NCBI RefSeq assembly: GCF_002197845.1
Contig: NZ_NIDE01000002.1
Location: forward strand, 930,001-994,000
Origin: Fimbriiglobus ruber
GTDB taxonomy: Bacteria; Planctomycetota; Planctomycetia; Gemmatales; Gemmataceae
Reading direction: 5' to 3'
Length of the DNA stretch: 64,000 nt
Shown: positions 58,616 to 64,000 of the stretch, one piece after another
How the letters are laid out: each line of letters opens with the position of its first letter
Position numbering within the stretch: the stretch's first letter is position 1
Translations under genes and position numbers: made by a program
The notes under the pieces: generated by a model
Told to the model about the DNA's origin: nothing
Database searches by the model: none
The model's input: the letters and a program-made list of their open reading frames with translations, nothing else

Positions 58616-59215
58616 TCACTCCCCCACGTCCCGCTCCTTCAGCAGCGCCCGGACGCGGGCGTACGCCCGCCGGAACAGCGTCTGCACCTGGGCCTCGGTC
58701 GCGTCCAGCTCGGCGGCCACCTGGGCGGCCGACTTGACCCGGCCGTACACGCCCAGGCGGTCGCACAAGACCCGCCGCTCGACCTCCCACAACTGGCCCA
58801 ACGCGTACTCGACGGCCAGCAACTCGGCCGTCCGGACGTCGGCCGGGGCGGGGACGTCGTGGGAGCTGCCGTCGTCGATGCCGTTGCAGGAGAGCTGGAC
58901 CGTCTTCAGGCGGCGGAGTCGCTCCTTCGTGGCCACCTCGACCATCTCCCGGCCGGCGCTACACGCGAAATAGTTCAGGAACGACCCGACCTCCGGCTTG
59001 TACGACCGGACCGCGTACATGAACCGGCTCCACGCGACCGCCTCCAGGTCGTCGGCCTCCAGGCCGTTCGAGATGGCCAGTTCCATCGCCTTCCGCGACA
59101 CCCACCGGGCGACCGCACGGGCCAGCCGGTCGGCGGCCGCGGGGTCGCCCTCCGCGGTCGCCCGCCGCCAGAGTTCCTTCTGCTCGTCCGCCGACACGTC
59201 CTCGGCTTCGATCAT
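58616..59215 (-). CDS. sigma-70-like transcription factor in the phage-like cluster
   Basis: The start is ATG 59215 (MIEAEDVSADEQKELWRRAT). Region 2 is represented by LEADDLEAVAWSRFMYAVRS and YKPEVGSFLNYFACSAGREM, and region 4 by VKSAAQVAAELDATEAQVQT, LFRRAYARVRALLKE, a helix-turn-helix. The 199-residue protein has no long tail, unlike the ECF factor at 1 kb. It may switch transcription to phage-type promoters, possibly the GGTTAGCCTG-associated ones. Confidence 0.8.
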   Translation of the reverse strand: MIEAEDVSADEQKELWRRATAEGDPAAADRLARAVARWVSRKAMELAISNGLEADDLEAVAWSRFMYAVRSYKPEVGSFLNYFACSAGREMVEVATKERLRRLKTVQLSCNGIDDGSSHDVPAPADVRTAELLAVEYALGQLWEVERRVLCDRLGVYGRVKSAAQVAAELDATEAQVQTLFRRAYARVRALLKERDVGE

Positions 59216-59626
59216 AGCGCGACTCCTACAGAACCTGCCGGCATGGGTTGGGTTCATCGCGCACCGACCCCGCGGGCGGGGCCGGTGCGACCAGTCGGTC
59301 TGCCGTGTAAGGGCGGGACACCCGACCGCCCGGCGTGGCTTTTTCACGCTGTCCGCCGGGTCGCACCCGCACAGCGCCCGAGGGGGATCGCGCGCCTACT
59401 CGGCGCGCACCCGCGACTACCCCGGCCGGACGTCGGACACCACCGGGCGTTCGGGAACAGGGTCTCACACGTCTGTCGGCCCTGACCCGTGGGCCTCGCC
59501 CCCGACGCCCGCGGGCCCGCTCGGGAGAACACGGCTGCCAATCAGAGGCTGGGGAAGACACGTCGCCAGGTCGTCAAGTCCTCACGTCATCAGGTCGGAA
59601 GAAAGAAACGGAAGCGGCCGTTTCCC
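59216..59626. other. gap with no supported gene
   Basis: The roughly 410 bases between the sigma factor start and repeat R1 contain only Arg/Pro-rich frames without plausible starts. There is a short palindromic stretch (CCGACCCCGCGGGCGGGGCC near 59262) and short GTCGTCAAGTC repeats near 59570. I see no RNA gene. Confidence 0.5.
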
Positions 59627-59788
59627 GCCCCTCTGGGGCGGCCTAACGTAGACCCGGGCGGGAGCCCGGGGACACCTGCCCGCGTCACCCTCCCGTTCCC
59701 GCTCGTCGGTCGGGGCTCGTGTCGCTTCCCCGGTGTCCCCGGGCGGGTGCCCGGGTCTACGTTAGGCCGCCCCGGAGGGGCGGAAAAC
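59627..59788. repeat. inverted repeat, family R1
   Basis: The left arm CGTAGACCCGGGCGGGAGCC and a right arm with GGCGGGTGCCCGGGTCTACG pair over about 55 bases each. The copy is nearly the same as at 62153-62315. Confidence 0.85.
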
Positions 59789-59794
59789 GAAGAC

Positions 59795-60073
59795 TCACCC
59801 ACCCCACACGTCCATCTGCGCCGTCACCGCCCGGTAATTCGCGCCCGCCATGCTGCGGAGGACCGGCCTCATTTCCGCCATCCACGCCGCGTGTGCCTGC
59901 CATCGCTCGAACGAATCGGCGCAGTGCTCGTCGGCGTACCGCTCCTCGATCGCGTGCCGTAAGCCGGCGCGGACGTCCTCCCGGACGCGGGTCGCGAACC
60001 GCATGTCGTCCTCGTAGGCTTCGCGGAGGCGGGCGTACTCGCGCGTCATCCAGTCGGCAGCCTCGTCCACCAC
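59795..60073 (-). CDS. small phage-like protein (92 aa)
   Basis: The start is GTG 60073 (or the next GTG). The product is highly charged and helical (REYARLREAYEDDMRFATRV; FERWQAHAAWMAEMRPVLRS). The gene overlaps the end of its upstream neighbour by 28 bases, so it is co-translated. No family recognised. Confidence 0.6.
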   Translation of the reverse strand: MVDEAADWMTREYARLREAYEDDMRFATRVREDVRAGLRHAIEERYADEHCADSFERWQAHAAWMAEMRPVLRSMAGANYRAVTAQMDVWGG

Positions 60074-60501
60074 GTATCGCCTTCGACACAGGCTAACGCC
60101 GCCGCCGGTGGGTCGGTCGCCCGGCCCCGGTCGTCGATCAGCCAGACCCTCCGGTTCACCACCCGTCCCCGCTCGAATACCCCCGCCAACACCGTGGCTC
60201 GCGTCGGCGGGGGCTCCAGCTCCCCCACGGCGGCGTCTCCCGGGGGCGGGGTGGGCACTGGTTCGGCGGGCGGGTCGGGTGCGTCCGGCTCTGCCAACAG
60301 GACGGCGGCCGACCGCCAGGGCTCGCGCTTGAGTAAGCGGACGAGCAGCTGAAACAGCGGATGGCTCTCGACCGGCCCACGGACCCGAGGTGAGCCGCCA
60401 CCGGCGACGACCCTTCCACCCAACGCGCGGACCAGGCCGACCAGCTCGTCGGGCGTCGGCAGGCGGGTCGTGGTAGCCGCAAGGAAGTCGTCGGCAGTCA
60501 T
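60046..60501 (-). CDS. hypothetical phage-like protein (151 aa)
   Basis: The ATG at 60501 overlaps the helicase TGA (ATGA). The product begins MTADDFLAATTTRLPTPDEL, has a Pro-rich middle (PDPPAEPVPTPPPGDAAVGE) and an end with RRVWLIDDRGRATDPPAAAL. It is probably co-translated with the helicase. A DNA-replication accessory role is inferred from position only. Confidence 0.6.
   Translation of the reverse strand: MTADDFLAATTTRLPTPDELVGLVRALGGRVVAGGGSPRVRGPVESHPLFQLLVRLLKREPWRSAAVLLAEPDAPDPPAEPVPTPPPGDAAVGELEPPPTRATVLAGVFERGRVVNRRVWLIDDRGRATDPPAAALACVEGDTWWTRLPTG
60089..60098 (-). promoter_or_regulatory. recurrent motif CGTTAGCCTG (inside the upstream gene)
   Basis: The minus-strand decamer CGTTAGCCTG lies 15 bases before the GTG at 60073 and within the 60046-60501 coding region. 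It differs from the consensus at the first base. Confidence 0.35.
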
Positions 60502-62132
60502 GCGTCGACCTCCCGGCCGACTCGGTACGACTCTCGAACCGCCAATGCTTGCCACTTCGGGTAATGCAGGGCGGTTATCGGATTGACGCCGGCCTCGATC
60601 AGGTCGCGGAGCACGACGGCGCGGAATTTCGTGAGGCCCAGGTCGAAGGCGTCGGGGAGGCCGTGCCAGCGGAGCCAGGTGAGTTGCTTGACGCTCGCGG
60701 GGTCGCCCGGGGGCCAGTCGGCCGAGACGGAACGGGCCGCCGCGGACGCACCTTCGGCGGTGTCGCCGACGGCCCGGATCGGGCGGCCGGTGATGCCGTC
60801 GTATTCCACGTCCGTGACCGTCGCCGTCGCCCGGATCGATTGTCGGCGGCGGTCGAGCAAGGCGCGGAGTTCGACGAACGCGGCGGCCGTGTCGAGGTCG
60901 GCTTCGGGGTCGGAGCCGCCGGGCTGGGCGGCCGTCGTCTCCTGGACCTGCCGCACGGCCGCGCGGACGCCCGGCGCCAGGTCGTCGCCGCCGAGGATGT
61001 CGGTCGGGTCGCAGAGCTGGTGGCGGCAATTCTGCGGGTAATAGGTGACGACGGCCCCGAACGGCTTGGGGCTGGCCGCGATCAACTGGCGGCGGTCGTC
61101 GGCCGACTGGTCGCTGGCGAGCTGCCCGCGGAGACTGGCGTGCGGCCGGAAGACGCGGCCGACGCCTTGGGTGTACCGGACCAGAGACGCGGTCGGGGCC
61201 GCCCAGACGACGCGGGCCAGCTCGGGCACGTCGTACCCTTCGGTGAACAGGTCGACGTTGAAGACGTACTCGGTCTCGTCGGCGGCCAGCCGCTGCGCGA
61301 CGAGAGCCCGTTCCTCGTCGGATGAATCGGCCCACAGGACGGCCGACCGACCCGGGCGGTACCGCTGGTTCATGAGGGCGGAGTACGCCCGCGCGACGGC
61401 CACGCCGGGGCAGAAGACGATCGTCGGCCCGCGGTCCTCGGCCAGACTCGCGCAGACGGTGTGCAGCGGTTTCTCTTCGAGGAGCAGTTGTTCGACGTGG
61501 TCGGCGTCCAGGTCGGTCCCCCGTAAGGCCACGTGGGAGAAATCGAGGCCGTCGACCTCCCGGCGGAAGAATCGCAGGGGGACGATCCAGCCGTCGGCCG
61601 CCGCCTGACGGGGGCCGTAGGTGTACGCGACCGAATCGCAGACGGCCGCCAGCGCCACGCCGTCCTTCCGCTTGGGCGTGGCGGTCACGACCAGGACGCG
61701 GAGCCGCGGGTTCTTGCGAAAGTGGTCGATCACCGTCCGGTACGACCGGGCGACGGCCCGGTGCCCCTCGTCGACAATCAACACCGAAAACTGGGTCGGG
61801 TCGAACCGGGCCAGACGGTCCGGCTTGCTGAGCGTCTGGACGGAGGCGAACACTACCTTGGCTTGCCACAGCCCGCCTTCGGACGTGGCCTTGGCCTTCT
61901 CCACCGCCACGTCTTTGAACCCGAGGGCGGCGAGGCGGGCGATCGGCTGGTCGAGCAGGTAGTCCCGGTGCGCGAGGACGAGCGCGCGGCCGGGGTCGGA
62001 CACGGCCAGGTCCAGGTACAGCTCGGTCTTCCCGGTGCCGGTGGCCATAACCACGGCCGTCGACTGCACCCGCTCCCATTCGGCGCGGACGGCGGCGGCG
62101 GCGGATTGCTGGTAGTCGCGGAGGTGGAGCAT
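60498..62132 (-). CDS. SF2 DEAD/DEAH-box helicase
   Basis: The start is ATG 62132 (MLHLRDYQQSAAAAVRAEWE), a typical type of RYQ start. Motif I is ATGTGKT (30-36), motif II DEGH (121-124), motif III VVTATPKR, and the second domain has FNVDLFTEGYDVPELARVVW and YTQGVGRVFRPH (motif VI). The 544-residue length includes a C-terminal extension (VKQLTWLRWHGLPDAFDLGL). Such helicases serve phage replication or recombination. It pairs with the Rad52-like and ParB-like genes upstream. Confidence 0.93.
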   Translation of the reverse strand: MLHLRDYQQSAAAAVRAEWERVQSTAVVMATGTGKTELYLDLAVSDPGRALVLAHRDYLLDQPIARLAALGFKDVAVEKAKATSEGGLWQAKVVFASVQTLSKPDRLARFDPTQFSVLIVDEGHRAVARSYRTVIDHFRKNPRLRVLVVTATPKRKDGVALAAVCDSVAYTYGPRQAAADGWIVPLRFFRREVDGLDFSHVALRGTDLDADHVEQLLLEEKPLHTVCASLAEDRGPTIVFCPGVAVARAYSALMNQRYRPGRSAVLWADSSDEERALVAQRLAADETEYVFNVDLFTEGYDVPELARVVWAAPTASLVRYTQGVGRVFRPHASLRGQLASDQSADDRRQLIAASPKPFGAVVTYYPQNCRHQLCDPTDILGGDDLAPGVRAAVRQVQETTAAQPGGSDPEADLDTAAAFVELRALLDRRRQSIRATATVTDVEYDGITGRPIRAVGDTAEGASAAARSVSADWPPGDPASVKQLTWLRWHGLPDAFDLGLTKFRAVVLRDLIEAGVNPITALHYPKWQALAVRESYRVGREVDA

Positions 62133-62152
62133 GGTTCCGATCTTTGTGTTTT

Positions 62153-62315
62153 CCGCCCCTCGGGGGCGGCCTGACGTAGACCCGGGCGGGAGCCCGGGGA
62201 CACCTGCTCGGGACGTCCTCCCATTCCCGCACGTCGGTGGGGGCGCTTGTCGCTTCCCCGGTGTCCCCGGGCTCCCGCCCGGGTCTACGTCAGGCCGCCC
62301 CCGAGGGGCGGAAAA
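62153..62315. repeat. inverted repeat, family R1
   Basis: The left arm runs from CCCCTCGGGGGCGGCCTGAC through CGTAGACCCGGGCGGGAGCC. The right arm mirrors it up to GGGGCGG at 62315. It lies between the helicase start and the ParB-like stop. Confidence 0.88.
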
Positions 62316-62359
62316 CGGTCATTGAACGTCTTGTCGGTTCCGGCAGTGAAACGGCGATT

Positions 62360-63361
62360 TTACTTCGGCGACCAGTTCAGCCCCTGACAAAGCGGGCATT
62401 CGGGGCCGTGCATCTGGTCGTGAGGCGCACGCGGGCAGACGGCGTTCGCCGGCTCGCAGTCGGCGAGGTTGAGCAGGGCGGTTTCGATGCCCTTGTGCCG
62501 CCAGCCGTTACGGGTGGAATACGAGACGCCGGGGCGGATCAGGTACGCGCCGCCGGGGTGGTCGCACAAGTCCGCCCAGAGCCGCCGGGCTTTGCGGAGG
62601 TGCGCCAGCAGCGCCTCGAAAAGGGGGCGAGCCGCGAACGCTGCCTCGGCGTGGGCGCCGATGGGCTGGCCAGCCGCGTCGGGATCTTGAACGGGCGGAG
62701 CCGGGGGCTCGGGGAGAGTTGGGTCTGTCGGGGGCGGATCGATGGACGAGGGAGACGGTCTGTCGCTTCCTGCTTGTCTGCTCATGTCGACTGGAAACCC
62801 CTTTCCAGTCGACATGCATGGCACTGCGTCAGCCAAGATCGAATTGCGCCGGGCCGAATAGGATCGGCCATCAATACCCTCAATCTTTTCTGGATCTGTG
62901 CCACCAACCTCCTCATCCGAATAGGCCATTTTCAGATCGTCTTTGATCGTCGTGTGGCTAACCCCTTCCTCCCCCGCGATTGCCCGCAGGCTCATGCCGC
63001 CGGCGCGCATCTCGGCCACGCGCTGGACGCGGGCCGCCCGCGCCGCCCGGATCTCCTCCGGCGTCAGGCTCCGTCGGCCCTCCTGGAGGCTGTCGGCCAG
63101 GGTCGCGGCGCGGTCATCGGGCAGCTCGCCGAGCTTGATCGTGGGCACGATCTGGCCGAGTTCGTTCGCCACCTCGATCCGGTTCACGCCGTCCAATACG
63201 CTCTTGCCGTGGGTCGGGCTCACGTACAGGACGACCGGCTCGATCACGCCGTCGGCCCGGACCGACGACCGGAGCGCGTCGAGTTCGTCGGGCGTCAGGG
63301 GGCGGTAGCGGTCGCGGAACGGGGCGGCGTACTCCTCGCCGTTCAGCAGGACGGTGTTCAT
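62360..63361 (-). CDS. ParB-like nuclease domain protein
   Basis: I choose ATG 63361 (MNTVLLNGEEYAAPFRDRYR). The ParB domain covers residues 14-110 (LTPDELDALRSSVRADGVIE; VLDGVNRIEVANELG), with a helix-turn-helix (GMSLRAIAGEEGVSHTTIKD). A Pro-rich linker and a C-terminal domain with CPRAPHDQMHGPECPLCQGL (a probable zinc ribbon) follow. It probably binds DNA and regulates or partitions. Confidence 0.85.
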   Translation of the reverse strand: MNTVLLNGEEYAAPFRDRYRPLTPDELDALRSSVRADGVIEPVVLYVSPTHGKSVLDGVNRIEVANELGQIVPTIKLGELPDDRAATLADSLQEGRRSLTPEEIRAARAARVQRVAEMRAGGMSLRAIAGEEGVSHTTIKDDLKMAYSDEEVGGTDPEKIEGIDGRSYSARRNSILADAVPCMSTGKGFPVDMSRQAGSDRPSPSSIDPPPTDPTLPEPPAPPVQDPDAAGQPIGAHAEAAFAARPLFEALLAHLRKARRLWADLCDHPGGAYLIRPGVSYSTRNGWRHKGIETALLNLADCEPANAVCPRAPHDQMHGPECPLCQGLNWSPK

Positions 63362-63401
63362 AGAGTTGTCAGGTGTCAGAGGGGTGAACTCAGCGAGTGA
63401 G

Positions 63402-63468
63402 AACCCCCCAACCCCCCTTCGCAAGGGGGGAATACGTCCCCCCCTTTGCGAAGGGGGGTTGGGGGGGG
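63402..63468. terminator. GC-rich hairpin between the ParB-like and Rad52-like genes
   Basis: AACCCCCCAACCCCCCTTCG and its complement pair around AATACGT. The long stem (about 29 bases) just after the Rad52-like stop may end transcription or stabilise mRNA. It is a further repeat type, different from R1-R3. Confidence 0.6.
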
Positions 63469-63473
63469 AACTA

Positions 63474-64000
63474 TTAACTGTTAGCTGCTATTCGCCTGGC
63501 CGCGGTGGCGGCCGCCTTCCGCAGGCGGGCGAGTTCGCCGGGCGTCAGCATGCCACTGGCCTTGCACCCGGCCACCTCGGCGCAGATTGCGTCCAGGCCC
63601 GCGGGCGTCTCACAGGCGGTGACCGCCCGGAACAGGCGGGCGAAGGGCGACCGCTCGACGGGCGGGGCGGCATCGGGGGTGCCGGGGCGGTCGTGGTAGC
63701 GGCCGATGCCGAACTTGGCGGCCGCCCGCGCGAGCGCGTCAGCGTAGGCGGTCTTCATGCGACCGTTGCCCGCGTTGTCGTCGCCCGGGCTGCCGACGGC
63801 CGCCTTCGTGACCCACTCGCCGGCGATGCGGACCGACAGCCGGCACTCGACCTCGCCGGCGATGAGTAGCGTGTACGCGTCGGACCAGTTGTTGACGCCG
63901 ACGACGGCGTCGAGCCGATCCATGACGAGGCGGGAATCGAGCGACGGGCGCCGGCCCGCCGGGGCGGTCCCGTCGTCGGCGGGCGGGTCGAACGGGGCGA
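63474..64000 (-). CDS. Rad52/Rad22-like DNA annealing protein (partial)
   Basis: The frame runs off the right edge; the visible part ends at 63474. It reads RPSLDSRLVMDRLDAVVGVN, NWSDAYTLLIAGEVECRLSV, then GNGRMKTAYADALARAAAKF, GIGRY, the conserved core of Rad52/22-like single-strand annealing proteins found in phages. The C-terminal part is helical and Pro-rich. It would promote annealing during phage recombination. ATG 63923 is internal to the core and not the true start. Confidence 0.82.
   Translation of the reverse strand, partial: APFDPPADDGTAPAGRRPSLDSRLVMDRLDAVVGVNNWSDAYTLLIAGEVECRLSVRIAGEWVTKAAVGSPGDDNAGNGRMKTAYADALARAAAKFGIGRYHDRPGTPDAAPPVERSPFARLFRAVTACETPAGLDAICAEVAGCKASGMLTPGELARLRKAAATAARRIAANS

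Noticed and set aside
59226-59561. A minus-strand frame upstream of the sigma factor
   Set aside because: Arg/Pro-rich, no ribosome binding site and no conserved motif; treated as noncoding.
60046-62232. A 728-residue minus-strand protein
   Set aside because: Only its last 151 residues after ATG 60501 look real; the rest is the wrong frame of the helicase gene.
1-64000. tRNA or rRNA genes, CRISPR arrays, phage integrase and replication origin
   Set aside because: I looked for these on both strands and saw no supporting sequence in the window.

Overview
The window is high-GC DNA from a planctomycete, most likely of the Gemmataceae type. The reasons are an ECF sigma factor with a membrane segment and WD40-like tail, a TIGR02996-type small protein, low-complexity secreted and lipoproteins, and palindromic intergenic repeats. 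This is inference from protein style; no rRNA or other marker gene is present.

The backbone is a minus-strand phage-like gene cluster running right to left: a Rad52-like annealing protein (partial, right edge), a ParB-like protein, an SF2 helicase, small genes and a sigma factor (64.0-58.6 kb); then a ParB-like protein, an ABC-ATPase/acetyltransferase, small and large terminase (47.9-43.9 kb); portal genes (43.5-30.1 kb); a protease/scaffold, decoration protein, major capsid, head-completion and tail-tube candidates (27.3-22.1 kb); tail-assembly chaperones with a GGGGGGA -1 slip site, and a tape-measure-like gene split by ISAs1 (21.8-18.0 kb); and three further structural genes (5.0-1.2 kb). 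No phage integrase or lysis gene is visible and several genes are broken, so this looks like a decaying or domesticated prophage.

Two systems stand out. First, 5.13-15.03 kb is an integron gene-cassette array: thirteen attC sites (two of a divergent type) separate small plus-strand genes. R''/R' core pairs match cassette by cassette, and the L''/L' arms pair with extrahelical bases. No integron integrase is in the window. The cassettes carry mostly unknown proteins plus an Imm51-like immunity protein, a CbrC-like protein and two VOC-fold proteins. Two identical IS110 elements sit at the same position inside two attC sites, and each has a noncoding end upstream of its recombinase that could encode a bridge RNA. 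The array lies between the tape-measure gene and the remaining tail genes.

Second, 27.5-43.6 kb holds three tandem units of leader, portal, C-terminal toxin-like domain and immunity candidate. Unit B (43.6-39.35 kb) has an intact portal and an intact immunity candidate, but the toxin-like tail is in the -1 frame. Unit C lacks the portal N-terminus and is cut by IS630, ISKra4 and IS701 elements. Unit A carries a papain-fold (Tox-PL-like) toxin tail with several frameshifts, followed by four Imm35-like immunity gene copies. It resembles a polymorphic toxin locus with orphan modules, built on a phage portal protein.

Plus-strand cargo or host genes fill the rest: a secreted protein at 15.8 kb, an endonuclease/exonuclease/phosphatase protein at 48.1 kb, two lipoproteins and a secreted zinc-peptidase-like protein at 52.4-56.2 kb. 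A minus-strand three-gene operon with a PIN-like protein lies at 56.2-58.5 kb. At least five repeat families (including a MITE of the resident IS630) occupy the intergenic gaps, and a GGTTAGCCTG motif recurs upstream of phage operons.
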